Source: Lachnospiraceae bacterium
GTDB lineage: Bacteria; Bacillota; Clostridia; Lachnospirales; Lachnospiraceae
Reading direction: 5' to 3'
Length of the DNA stretch: 64,000 nucleotides
NCBI GenBank assembly: GCA_015056945.1
Contig: SVFH01000004.1
Coordinates: 1-64,000 of the forward strand
The translations under genes were made by a program, and so were the position numbers. Positions 45,523 through 53,866 of this stretch are shown here, piece after piece. Within the stretch, counting starts at the first letter, position 1; every line of letters begins with the position of its first letter. The notes beneath the pieces were generated by a model, which was not told where the DNA came from, made no database searches, and worked only from the letters and a program-made list of their open reading frames with translations.

Positions 45523-46297
45523 AGGTAAAAAAATGTTTGATATACATTTCTACGGTTTCCGGGTTGAGAGGTTCTTTTTGCGTTTCAAAGGTGGTGATAA
45601 GCCTGATTCCGGGCGTGATGCCGTTGCTGGCATAGAGATTGATTTTGGAAGAAGTTTTGTTAATGTAAGACTGAACATCCATCAGACCAAAGTGTTCCCA
45701 GTAAAAGTATTCGCCGGTTTTAGGATGACGGATTGTGAAATCGGGATAGATTATGATGTTATCCAATGTTAACTCGCATTCGTAGCGAAAGGGGATTTGA
45801 TAATGGCAAAGCATCATGTCAATCAGTACTTCGGATTTGGAGCGTAGAAGGTGGTTCGAAACCCCTTTGTGGATTAAATTTTCAGGGTACAAGGGGCATT
45901 TGTTGTATGGTTGTGTCATCCATTCAATTAATTCTTTGTCGGTTGGTTTGAGGTATGGGGCAAGAAGTTTGCGGTACCCGTCTGAATCATCAAGAAGTGT
46001 ATTTGCTTTGTCAAGCAGGGAATGGTGTTGCAGATAAAGAGCAAGATCGTGTTTTTCCTTTTTCAGGCCGCCCAGTAAAAGTAAAATATATTTTTTACGA
46101 GCCAGTTGTTCTGCAAGTGTTTGATTGGTTTTTGGAATGTAAAATTTTTGATGGTCAATGCTGTTATACCATTTGACATGATGCTGCTGATGTGAGCAAA
46201 TTAATTTGCCGGGCGGAAGATTGCGTAGTTCCTCTTCCAGGGAAGAAATGCGGTTAGATATGTTTTCGTAGTCCCGCCTTATTCGTTCATAATTCAT
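45521..46297 (-). CDS. PD-(D/E)xK-like nuclease-fold protein
   Basis: This 258-residue soluble protein has a coiled-coil-like N-terminus (about 1-30 and 60-115) and a C-terminal part that resembles a restriction-endonuclease fold. RSKSEVLIDMML (about 151-162, candidate first Glu) is followed by a strand with YPDFTI (about 184-189, the Asp), and YFYWEHFGLMD (about 198-208, Glu-x-Phe in place of Glu-x-Lys). That order (E, PDF, ExF/K) matches PD-(D/E)xK proteins, though the last Lys is lost. It could be a nuclease or a dead relative. The gene is alone on its strand, preceded by three 23-bp direct repeats at 46361-46429 and an AAAGGAG site. The family call rests on motif reading only. Confidence 0.5.
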   Translation of the reverse strand: MNYERIRRDYENISNRISSLEEELRNLPPGKLICSHQQHHVKWYNSIDHQKFYIPKTNQTLAEQLARKKYILLLLGGLKKEKHDLALYLQHHSLLDKANTLLDDSDGYRKLLAPYLKPTDKELIEWMTQPYNKCPLYPENLIHKGVSNHLLRSKSEVLIDMMLCHYQIPFRYECELTLDNIIIYPDFTIRHPKTGEYFYWEHFGLMDVQSYINKTSSKINLYASNGITPGIRLITTFETQKEPLNPETVEMYIKHFFT

Positions 46298-46360
46298 GTA
46301 AGTCTCCTTTCGATAAAGTGATATTATTAAAACATATCATTCCTATAAAATCAAGTAAAA

Positions 46361-46429
46361 GAATAAAATACGGATAAATAAAAGTATAAAATACGGATAA
46401 ATAAAAGCATAAAATACAGACGAATAAAA
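46361..46429. repeat. Three 23-bp direct repeats upstream of the nuclease-like gene
   Basis: Three head-to-tail copies start at 46361, 46384 and 46407; the core is ATAAAATACGGATAAATAAA, with the third copy changed at three positions. A partial fourth copy may precede them. They lie 64-132 bases upstream of the minus-strand start codon at 46297, where they could act as iteron-like regulator sites. Confidence 0.75.
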
Positions 46430-46450
46430 GAATAGCAAAGCAGAAACTAA

Positions 46451-46478
46451 AAAAGCGCAACCGAAGTTGCGCTTTTTT
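46451..46478. terminator. Terminator of the DUF3048 gene
   Basis: A perfect 11-bp stem AAAAGCGCAAC/GTTGCGCTTTT with a CGAA tetraloop, T-rich on both strands. It lies just beyond the minus-strand stop codon at 46492. Confidence 0.85.
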
Positions 46479-46491
46479 GTGAGAAAATCTT

Positions 46492-47616
46492 TTATTTCAA
46501 TACCAGTTCGCTCCATCTCTTGGTAGAAACAAAGCCGATATAAGTTTTACCGGTGTTGAGTTCGATTTCGTTGCCGTCCGCGTCGTAGTAGCGAGTCGGG
46601 TCAGTGTCCATGCCTTTTTTCCATGTGATGGGGATGGCATGTCCGCCGGTGATGTAGTAGCCTTTGCCGCTCTGGTTAAGGATGTTGAACATCATGTAAC
46701 CATTCTCGTCAAACTGTTCGCATTTCGCGGACTGGAGGATGACATTGGTGAAAGCAAGCTGCTTGTTGTCATTCTCGGGGTCAACGTGTGCCTTGCCGTA
46801 TTCGTAGTAAAGATACTTGCCGCTTTCCTTGTCGTATTCAAGTTCGGAACCATTGTGCGGAAACGGAAGGTCTACGAGGGAGCAGGCCTGTGCGTCAGAT
46901 TTGGCTTGCAAATTGGTAGGCGCGCTGTCGTCTGCAAATTTGAAATGCTCACCCTTGTAGTAAGAGTTATATTCTTTGTCAATGTTTGCGGCTTTGATTC
47001 TTTTCTCAATTTCGCCTGTGGTTACATATTCGGTAAACTCACGGGATTTGCCGTTGTCAATACGGGCGAAACCGCCGCTTAAGTTGTCCACCCAGGGGTT
47101 TCCGAGATAATCATTGATGTAAAAAGGACCGCCGTCGTGAATCAGGATTGCGTTGTATTCCGGTGCGAGCATGAAGTTCGTCGGACGTGTACTTCTGATG
47201 CTGCCGAAACGTGTGATTTTTTCCCAATCTTTTACAACTGCCATGAAACGTGTGATTTCACCGTTTGCGGTACTGTTCATGACTTCATAAACAATATCGG
47301 CCTGTGTAAGTCCGTAGTGATCAAGTGCTGTTTTTTCGTTGTCTACCATGATGGCAACCGGACGCTGGTCCTGGATGGATTTGTCAATCCATTCATTTGT
47401 GAGCTCGCTACGATACATATTTTCCGGATCAATGACAACTTCTTCAGAAGTATCAACAGCAGCTGTTTCGGAATCGTCCTGCGTGAGCTCGTCCCAGGAA
47501 TAAGAGGTTTCCTCTGAGGTAGCAGGAGAACTTGTTTCTTCTGCGCCGCCGCAACCTGCCATTGCCGTGCAAAGCATGAGCGAAGACAGAAGAACTGCAA
47601 ACAATTTTTTCTTCAT
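46492..47616 (-). CDS. DUF3048 (YerB-like) lipoprotein
   Basis: This 374-residue lipoprotein has lipobox MAGC (Cys at 22) and an acidic Ser/Thr/Glu linker to about residue 65. The DUF3048 domain follows, with RPVAIMVDNEKTALDHYGL, ADIVYEVMNSTANGEITR, SIRSTRPTNFML and ILIHDGGP in the first half, and a beta-rich second half with a GKTYIGFVS end. B. subtilis YerB belongs to this family; its function is not established to my knowledge. It should sit on the outer membrane face. The gene has its own terminator, and AAAGGAAT lies before the start. Confidence 0.88.
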   Translation of the reverse strand: MKKKLFAVLLSSLMLCTAMAGCGGAEETSSPATSEETSYSWDELTQDDSETAAVDTSEEVVIDPENMYRSELTNEWIDKSIQDQRPVAIMVDNEKTALDHYGLTQADIVYEVMNSTANGEITRFMAVVKDWEKITRFGSIRSTRPTNFMLAPEYNAILIHDGGPFYINDYLGNPWVDNLSGGFARIDNGKSREFTEYVTTGEIEKRIKAANIDKEYNSYYKGEHFKFADDSAPTNLQAKSDAQACSLVDLPFPHNGSELEYDKESGKYLYYEYGKAHVDPENDNKQLAFTNVILQSAKCEQFDENGYMMFNILNQSGKGYYITGGHAIPITWKKGMDTDPTRYYDADGNEIELNTGKTYIGFVSTKRWSELVLK

Positions 47617-47807
47617 GTAAAGAATTCCTTTCTTTGATAAAATTCGATACTAGTTTACTACAACTCAGGTGTGATATGCAAGACGGAAAATTTGGTATTT
47701 GTAAAAATAGCTCAATGTGATGCGATATTTGATTATATAAAAGGTTAATAATCCAATGCGAATTTCATAAAAATCTTTGTCGTAGTGCGACGCAAGAAGT
47801 TTTTGGG

Positions 47808-48560
47808 CTAGGAAATGCGGTCCGGTTTCTTGCGGTAGGTGCCCGGCGAAAAGCCTGCGTTGGCGCGAAACTGCCGACAGAAATGCTCTGTGTTGCGATA
47901 GCCGCAAAGCTCTGCGATTTCCGAAATGCTCAATGTGGTGTAGGTCAGGTAGTCCTTGGCCTTCTGAATCCGGAACGCAATCACGTCCTCCATGCAGGAA
48001 ATGTCGAACTGTTGCTTGTAAAGGGACTGCAGATAGCCGCTGCTCATATGAAGTTCTTCGGCCATGCGTGCCACGTTCCAGTCGTCGCCCGGGTTCGTGG
48101 AAATCTGTCTGCGCAGGGCGAGCAGCTCGTGGTCGTGCGCGGAAACCTGACCGGTAGAAAGCTCGTCGTGAAGTTTATTGAATAAAACTCGTATAAGCTG
48201 TGCAATCAAATCCGGCGACTGTTCCCATGTTAAAAGCTGAAAAAGTCTTCTGATATACTCGGGGTCAGAGATGGTAAAAGGAATGCCCTGCAGCGGGAAG
48301 TGCGTCACGAAGGACTCCTCGCATGAAAACTGCATCCAATGATTACCGTAGGTTTCTTCCGACGCGCCGTACCAGATTTTACGTCCCGGCGGATAAAGGA
48401 TTGCGCTGTACGCCGGATATTCCGCTACTTCACCATCGATATAAAAAAGAGCCGGCGTGGTCGTCACAACAATAATATAGTTGTGAAAACCTTCCGGAAT
48501 ATCGTATCGGAAGTTGCTTTGGTGTACGGCGTCATAGCCGATGGAGTCGATTTGATTCAT
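47808..48560 (-). CDS. AraC-family transcriptional regulator
   Basis: This 250-residue regulator has an N-terminal cupin-like sensing domain (about 15-105, with YIIVVTTTPALFYIDG and ILYPPGRKIWYG) and a C-terminal pair of helix-turn-helix motifs (about 150-250: WNVARMAEELHMSSGYLQSLYK, given in part as ARMAEELHMS, then ISEIAELCGYRNTEHFCRQF and GFSPGTYRK). AraC proteins of this form usually sense sugars. It is divergent from the MATE gene; the 268-bp gap holds GTGCCAAA at 48598 and its complement TTTGGCAC at 48696, which could be half-sites. ATG 48560 is preferred over an upstream GTG because AGGTG fits it better. Confidence 0.85.
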   Translation of the reverse strand: MNQIDSIGYDAVHQSNFRYDIPEGFHNYIIVVTTTPALFYIDGEVAEYPAYSAILYPPGRKIWYGASEETYGNHWMQFSCEESFVTHFPLQGIPFTISDPEYIRRLFQLLTWEQSPDLIAQLIRVLFNKLHDELSTGQVSAHDHELLALRRQISTNPGDDWNVARMAEELHMSSGYLQSLYKQQFDISCMEDVIAFRIQKAKDYLTYTTLSISEIAELCGYRNTEHFCRQFRANAGFSPGTYRKKPDRIS

Positions 48561-48828
48561 TGTTAACACCTGCCTTGTTTACTGAATATGAATTAGGGTG
48601 CCAAAACATTTCTTTTGTTCAAGCGAATTCCCGATAAAAGAAAAGACACTCCGCGAGAGAACACTTTGTTCTTGGATTTGACGGATTGTTGTGTGTTTGG
48701 CACTTTCACAATATGAGAATAAATCAATTTTATATTAGTATTGTTCATTGAAAAGGAATTGTCAATAGAGTATGCTTGCGGTACGGTACTGAAAACAAAA
48801 TATTATAATTTATCAAAGGGTGAGAACG

Positions 48829-50187
48829 ATGGAGTCTAAAATGATGAATATGACAACGGGAAGTCCCGTTCGCCTTTTATTAGTATTTTCCATACCGATG
48901 TTAATCGGAAATGTATTTCAGCAGTTATATAATCTGGTCGATTCCATGATTGTCGGGCAATTTGTGGGGGAGGATGCGTTGGCGGCAATCGGTGCGACGA
49001 ATTCCGTGGGCTTTCTGTTTTTTGCAATGTGTAACGGCCTTGGAAGCGGCGGCGGTATTCTGACGGCGAAAGAATTTGGCGCCGGGAATGAAGAAAATGT
49101 GAAAAAAACAATTGTGAATTCAGGATATATTTTACTGTTTGGCTCTGTGATTATGGGCGTGTTGGCAGCACTTGTTTCCGAGCCGGTGCTTTCCTTTATG
49201 AATACGCCGGAGCATATTATGCACGACGCGCTGATTTATATGTACATGCAGTGTATCGGGCTGCCGCTGGTGGCGATTTATAATCATTCGTCATCTATGC
49301 TGCGTGCGTTGGGAGATTCGAGAACGCCGTTGTATTTCCTGATTTTTGCAGCACTTCTGAATGTCGGGTTGGATCTTTGGTTTGTATGCGGATTTGAATG
49401 GGGCGTTTTTGGTGCGGCTCTGGCAACAGGTATTGCCCAGGTGATCGCCGGAATCGGTTGTCTTCTCTATGCAATTAAGTTTAATCCGTATTTTAAAATG
49501 AGTCGCAGACATTTCAGACTTGAGGGCGGCATTCTTTGGGAGTGTGTGCGTCTTGGTGTGCCGCTTTCGGTGCAGTTTTCCATGATTGCGGTTTCGTGTA
49601 TGGCTTTGCAACGCGTGGTAAACGGTTACGGTTCTGCCGTAATGGCTGCGTTTACGGCAACGAGCAGGGTTGAGCAGCTTCTGCATCAGCCGTATCAGAC
49701 CTTGAGTGCGGCGCTTTCAACTTATTCAGGTCAGAATCTCGGCGCCAAGGAGCATGAGCGTATCCGCCTTGGCTTCCGCAAAAGTATGCTTATGATGGGA
49801 ATTTTCTCACTTGTGATGTTGCCGGTAATGCAGTTTGGCGGCGCGGCAATTATCAAGATGTTTGTAGATGACGCGGTTGTTATTGATTACGGCGCTAAAG
49901 CTATGCAGATTACAAGCTGGTTCTACATAACGCTTGGCACTATCTATATGACAAGAGGTGTCTTAAACGGAATCGGCGATGCGGCTTTTGCATTAATTAA
50001 CGGTATTGTGGAAGTTGTCGGCCGCATCGTTGTGCCGGTTGCGCTTACCATGATTCCCTTCATCGGTGTCTGGGGCATCTGGTGGTCGACAGGAATTGTG
50101 TGGCTTATCAGTGCTCTGTTCTGTTACTTGCGCTATGTATCCTGGGGAAAGAAGCTGAAGGAAAACATGGATGCCGTGGAAGTGTGA
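48829..50187 (+). CDS. MATE-family efflux transporter
   Basis: This 452-residue protein has the twelve-helix MATE layout. It begins MMNMTTGSPVRLLLVFSIP and IGNVFQQLYNLVDSMIVGQFVG (written here in pieces under the limit: GNVFQQLYNLVDSMIVGQ), with AIGATNS in helix 2 and RALGDSRTPLY in the loop after helix 4. The second half repeats the pattern (ALQRVVNGYGSAVMAAF, GQNLGAKEHERIRLG, RGVLNGIGDAAF). MATE proteins export cations or drugs using Na+ or H+. AAAGGGTG precedes ATG 48829. The divergent AraC gene is a candidate regulator. The stop codon is directly followed by repeat array 2. Confidence 0.9.
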   Translation: MESKMMNMTTGSPVRLLLVFSIPMLIGNVFQQLYNLVDSMIVGQFVGEDALAAIGATNSVGFLFFAMCNGLGSGGGILTAKEFGAGNEENVKKTIVNSGYILLFGSVIMGVLAALVSEPVLSFMNTPEHIMHDALIYMYMQCIGLPLVAIYNHSSSMLRALGDSRTPLYFLIFAALLNVGLDLWFVCGFEWGVFGAALATGIAQVIAGIGCLLYAIKFNPYFKMSRRHFRLEGGILWECVRLGVPLSVQFSMIAVSCMALQRVVNGYGSAVMAAFTATSRVEQLLHQPYQTLSAALSTYSGQNLGAKEHERIRLGFRKSMLMMGIFSLVMLPVMQFGGAAIIKMFVDDAVVIDYGAKAMQITSWFYITLGTIYMTRGVLNGIGDAAFALINGIVEVVGRIVVPVALTMIPFIGVWGIWWSTGIVWLISALFCYLRYVSWGKKLKENMDAVEV

Positions 50188-51260
50188 AATGAGTGGATTT
50201 GCGGGGGGAATTAATTGAAATGAGTGGATTTGCCGGGGGGATTAATTGAAATTCAAGGAAGTCGCCGGGGAAATGGGCTCTAAATAGAGAAAATTCTTGT
50301 ATAGATACGCCTGGGCTGAGGAAATCTTGGAAATTAATTGAAATGAGGGGATTTGCGGGGGAAATTCTTTGAAATTCAAGGAAGTCGCGGGGGGGAATGG
50401 GCTCTAAATTGAGAAAATTCTTGTATAGATACGCCTGGGCAGGAGAAACTCCGGAAATTAATTGAAATTCAAGGAAGTCGCTTGGGAAATGGGCTCTAAA
50501 TAGAAGAAATTTCTTGTATAGATACGCCTGGGCTGAGGAAATCCCGGAAATTAATTGAAATTCAGGGAAGTCGCCGGGGAAATGGGCTCTAAATTGAGAA
50601 AATTCTTGTATAGATACGCCTGGGCTGAGGAAATCTTGGAAATTAATTGAAATTCAGGGAAGTCGCCGGGGGAATGGGCTCTAAATAGAAGAAATTTCTG
50701 TATAGATACGCCTGGGCCGAGAAAATCTTGGAAATTAATTGAAATTCAAGGAAGTTGCCGGGGAAATGGGCTCTAAATAGAGAAAATTCTTGTATAGATA
50801 CGCCTGGGCTGGAGAAATCCCGGAAATTAATTGAAATTCAAGGGAGTCGCGGGGGAAATGGGCTCTAAATAGAAGAAATTTCTGTATAGATACGCCTGGG
50901 CTGAGGAAATCCCGGAAATTAATTGAAATGAGGGGATTTGCTGGGGAAATTCTTTGGAATTCAAGGAAGTCGCCGGGGAAATGGGCTCTAAATAGAGAAA
51001 ATTCTTGTATAGATACGCCTGGGCCGGAGAAACTCCGGAAATTAATTGAAATTCAAGGAAGTCGCCGGGGGAATGGGCTCTAAATAGAAGAAATTTCTGT
51101 ATAGATACGCCTGGACTGAGGCCCCCCCGGAAATTAATTGAAAAGCAGGAGAAAACCCCGGAAATTAATTGAAATGAGTGGATTTGCCAGAGCTCCCCGG
51201 CAATTAATCGAAATGAGTGGATTTGCCGGAGAAACTCCCGGAAATTAATTGAAACACGGG
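50188..51260 (+). repeat. Tandem repeat array 2 (92/93-bp unit, 9 copies, plus 31-bp sub-units)
   Basis: This is the same non-coding repeat as at 43650-44440, in the same orientation. The anchor AATGGGCTCT occurs at 50272, 50396, 50488, 50581, 50673, 50765, 50857, 50980 and 51072. Spacings are 92 or 93, except two of 123-124 where one extra ~31-bp sub-unit (TTGAAATGAGTGGATTTGC type) is inserted. Most units here read GATACGCCTGGGCTGAGG where array 1 has mainly GATACGGCTGAGCTGAGG. Each unit holds a small palindrome around AGAAATTTCT or its variants. Shorter degenerate units trail off at 51130-51260. It ends about 80 bases before the GH10 gene. Confidence 0.92.
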
Positions 51261-51340
51261 AGAACATCGGGAAAAGTATAGTCAAATACAAGGTGAAATA
51301 GTATTATTTAAATATACATAAAAGAGAGAGAGGTATTGGC

Positions 51341-52570
51341 ATGGGTAAATTTGAGAAACTTGCTCATCGTAGAGCAGGAAGAGTAATCAAGGTGGTGGAT
51401 GCTGCGGGAAATCCGGTGGCAGGCAAGAAGCTTCGTTTGCGTCAGACAAATCATGCATTTCTGTTTGGATGCGGTGCGTTTGATATCAATGCGTATTACG
51501 AGTTTGACAAACCTGAGATTAAAAAAATGGCAGGCGAAAGAATGGCTTTGTGGACGGATGTATTCAACTACGGAACACTTCCCTTCTATTGGGGTACGTA
51601 TGAGCCGGAAGAGGGCAATCCGAAGTGGGAGAGCCGCATGAAGGCAGCAGAGTACATGAAGGAGAGAAATATTCAGGTCAAGGGTCATCCGCTTTGCTGG
51701 CATACCGTATGTGCGGACTGGCTTATGAAGTATGATAACGAAACAATTCTTAAGAAGCAGCTTGAAAGAATTGACCGTGATGTAACACAGTTCAAGGGTA
51801 AAATTGATATGTGGGATGTAATCAATGAAGTTGTTATCATGCCTGATTTCGATAAGTATGACAATGCGATTACAAGGATTTGTAAGGAACATGGTCGTGT
51901 GAATCTGATTAAAATGGTTTTTGAGGAAGCGAAAAAGATGAATCCGGATTCCACACTTTTGTTGAATGATTTCAATACTTCCGTGGCGTATGATATTTTA
52001 TTGGAAAGCGCGTTGGCGGCAGGTGCGCCGATTGATGTTATTGGTATCCAGTCCCATCAGCATCAGGGATACTGGGGCGCTGAGAAATTGCATGCAGTGT
52101 TGGATCGTTATTCGCATTTCAAGATGCCGATTCATTTTACTGAGAATACGCTTGTGTCGGGTGAGCTGATTCCGCCTCATATTGTGGATTTGAATGACCA
52201 TCAGGTAGATGTTTGGCCGTCTACACCGGAATTCGAAGAGCGTCAGATGAATGAGTGGGAAGAGATGTATCGCATCCTCTTTGAACATCCGCTTGTGGAA
52301 GCTGTTACCGGATGGGATTTCGCTGACGGAATGTGGTTAAAAGCACCGAGTGGATTCATCCATGAGGATAACACCGTGAAACCTGTTTACAACCGCCTGA
52401 AAGAAATGATTAAGGGCGAGTGGTGGACAGATGAAGAGGTCTGCACTGATGCAAACGGAATCGTGCGTGTCGAAGGTTTCAAGGGTGATTATGTCCTTGC
52501 AGACGGTGATGCCGAGGCGGCTTTCGAGATGAAGGCTGATTCGGATGAAGTACTTCTGCTTACAATATAA
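51341..52570 (+). CDS. Cytoplasmic GH10 endo-beta-1,4-xylanase
   Basis: This 409-residue enzyme has a short beta-rich N-terminus (about 1-40, VIKVVDAAGNPVAGKKLRLR in pieces) and a GH10 barrel: GHPLCWH near 115-121, the acid/base Glu 163 in WDVINEV, LNDFN near 208, GIQSHQH near 235, and the nucleophile Glu 269 in HFTENT. It ends with a short beta-domain (ICTDANGIVRVEGFKGDY in part). There is no signal peptide, so it should act on xylo-oligosaccharides already inside the cell, as in Butyrivibrio and other xylan users. GAGAGAGAGG precedes ATG 51341. Together with the CE1 esterase it fits intracellular xylan breakdown. Confidence 0.88.
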   Translation: MGKFEKLAHRRAGRVIKVVDAAGNPVAGKKLRLRQTNHAFLFGCGAFDINAYYEFDKPEIKKMAGERMALWTDVFNYGTLPFYWGTYEPEEGNPKWESRMKAAEYMKERNIQVKGHPLCWHTVCADWLMKYDNETILKKQLERIDRDVTQFKGKIDMWDVINEVVIMPDFDKYDNAITRICKEHGRVNLIKMVFEEAKKMNPDSTLLLNDFNTSVAYDILLESALAAGAPIDVIGIQSHQHQGYWGAEKLHAVLDRYSHFKMPIHFTENTLVSGELIPPHIVDLNDHQVDVWPSTPEFEERQMNEWEEMYRILFEHPLVEAVTGWDFADGMWLKAPSGFIHEDNTVKPVYNRLKEMIKGEWWTDEEVCTDANGIVRVEGFKGDYVLADGDAEAAFEMKADSDEVLLLTI

Positions 52571-52666
52571 TTTCGCACTTCTTGGCGCCGGCGGAAGCAT
52601 TTTCCACCATGGAACCGTAATCCGACACAGTATTTTCATGTCATTATTTACAGATTTCCGTTCTTG

Positions 52667-52675
52667 TGCTATAAT
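52667..52675 (+). promoter_or_regulatory. Extended -10 promoter for the beta-propeller-like lipoprotein
   Basis: TGCTATAAT, about 98 bases before the start codon at 52774. Downstream, TTTGCC-n6-GGCAAA (52683-52700) forms a small hairpin in the leader. Confidence 0.55.
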
Positions 52676-52773
52676 CACAACGTTTGCCTTTACAGGCAAA
52701 TTAAATGGCATGAGGAGGAAAGTAGTAAGCATATACCTGGTTTGAAAACTCAGGTGCTTATGAAAAAACAGAA

Positions 52774-53463
52774 ATGAAAAAAAGATTGGCAATCATGTTA
52801 CTGGCAATGGCAGTAACCGCAGCAGCAGGCTGTGTGAGCAAACCGGTGGAACAGGACCGGACAGAAGAGATGACTTTGAGTGAGGCAGGCGAAGAGACAA
52901 TGCCTTCCGAAGAGGAATCAGAGGTTGTGTCGGAAGAAGAAAGCAAGTCAGAGATGGCGTCAGAGGTAAACGGTGTTTATCAGGTAAGCTTCGAACACAA
53001 CTATGATGAGAGCGGAGAACATGCGGCAATCATTGTGAATGATGCGGATGGCGAAGTCTGGAGATACGAAACTTCAGTTCCCGAGGTTGCACAGATTGAT
53101 GCTTATGCAATGCTTGGTGAGACTGCAACCAGCGTATATTTCCTTGATAAAGGTGTTGTGAAATCTTTTGATATTACGACCGGTGAGGTGCAGTGGGAAC
53201 TTACAGACTATCCCATGAGTACGGGAGCGAGCCTTGTGGACGAGGACGGCACCTTATATGTGACTGGTTATTTCGGAAGTTTCTACATGGTGGTTTCCCC
53301 TGCGGGCGAAGTGCTTCATCATTGTCCCGAGGCTGCGGAAGAAGATTTGTACTGGCCGTATCAAATGGAATTTGTGGGAGATAAAGTGCGCATCTACTGT
53401 GAGAGCAACGAGGATGCGATTGTGCTGGTGAATAAGGAAGATTACACTTATACGGTGGAATAG
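52774..53463 (+). CDS. Lipoprotein with PQQ/propeller-like repeats
   Basis: This 229-residue lipoprotein has lipobox AAGC (Cys at 20), an acidic Glu/Ser/Met linker to about residue 68, and a beta-rich domain. SVYFLDKGVVKSFDITTGEV with VQWEL (in pieces FDITTGEVQWEL) and TLYVTGYFGSFY recall PQQ-like beta-propeller blades, though the length permits only three or four. No enzyme site is visible. It may bind a ligand at the cell surface. The ATG is preceded by a weak ribosome site (AAAAACAGAA), and a strong terminator follows. Confidence 0.65.
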   Translation: MKKRLAIMLLAMAVTAAAGCVSKPVEQDRTEEMTLSEAGEETMPSEEESEVVSEEESKSEMASEVNGVYQVSFEHNYDESGEHAAIIVNDADGEVWRYETSVPEVAQIDAYAMLGETATSVYFLDKGVVKSFDITTGEVQWELTDYPMSTGASLVDEDGTLYVTGYFGSFYMVVSPAGEVLHHCPEAAEEDLYWPYQMEFVGDKVRIYCESNEDAIVLVNKEDYTYTVE

Positions 53464-53473
53464 GAATTAAATG

Positions 53474-53505
53474 AAAACGTCGTGCGAAAAGCACGACGTT
53501 TTTTT
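53474..53505 (+). terminator. Intrinsic terminator after the lipoprotein
   Basis: A 12-bp perfect stem AAAACGTCGTGC/GCACGACGTTTT with a GAAAA loop and a T run. Confidence 0.88.
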
Positions 53506-53674
53506 GTGTTGCTGTCGCAACCGCGCCAGACGCGAGAGTCCGCAAGAGGACTCTATGTTGCATAGGAATCTCCTATGCAACAAAAAAAGCTCCGCTAAGG
53601 ATGCGCACTCACGTGTAAGGAAGGTGTTGCTGTCGCAACCACGCTCGGCGCGAGAGTCCGCAAGCGGACTCTAT
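53506..53674. repeat. Intergenic repeat pair with hairpins
   Basis: Two 51-bp direct repeats (53506-53556 and 53624-53674) differ at five positions. Each starts GTGTTGCTGTCGCAACC and ends in a hairpin; in the second, AGAGTCCGC/GCGGACTCT is a perfect 9-bp stem. Between them, GTTGCATAGGA/TCCTATGCAAC (53557-53581) forms an 11-bp stem, whose core is shared with 7604-7620. No coding content. It looks like a dispersed intergenic repeat family. Confidence 0.75.
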
Positions 53675-53792
53675 ATACAAAATTCCCAATTATTACAACT
53701 TGTATACTAAAAAACCCTGCGCTAATATCAAGTATATGGTATTTTCAACAATTCTAAGCGCTTTGTTGCCACTATATTTTGCGTTATACACA

Positions 53793-53821
53793 TTGACGTA
53801 AATTGTCAGAAATGCTATTAT
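53793..53821 (+). promoter_or_regulatory. Promoter of the capsule/EPS locus
   Basis: TTGACG, a 17-nt spacer and TATTAT with an upstream TG (TGCTATTAT), about 45 bases before the first capsule gene. No terminator is visible in the following 10 kb, so it may drive the whole cluster. Confidence 0.65.
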
Positions 53822-53866
53822 TTTGTAAGGTATATTTTGATAACATGGAGAAAGTGTGGGGTATGG

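Noticed and set aside
48598-48703. Long-range palindrome GTGCCAAA/TTTGGCAC as a firm AraC operator
   Set aside because: The two 8-bp halves are 90 bases apart; they are mentioned with the AraC gene but the evidence is too thin for a separate site.
50188-51260. Repeat array as a CRISPR
   Set aside because: The whole 92-bp unit is kept; there are no short repeats with unique spacers, and no cas gene is near.
50827-51291. 154-codon minus-strand frame with internal repeats
   Set aside because: It is an accident of the 92/93-bp array; the unit length is not a multiple of three and no ribosome site fits.
52710-52745. Leader peptide of 11 codons (MRRKVVSIYLV)
   Set aside because: GAGGAGG lies inside it, not before it, and no attenuator-like alternative fold is clear.
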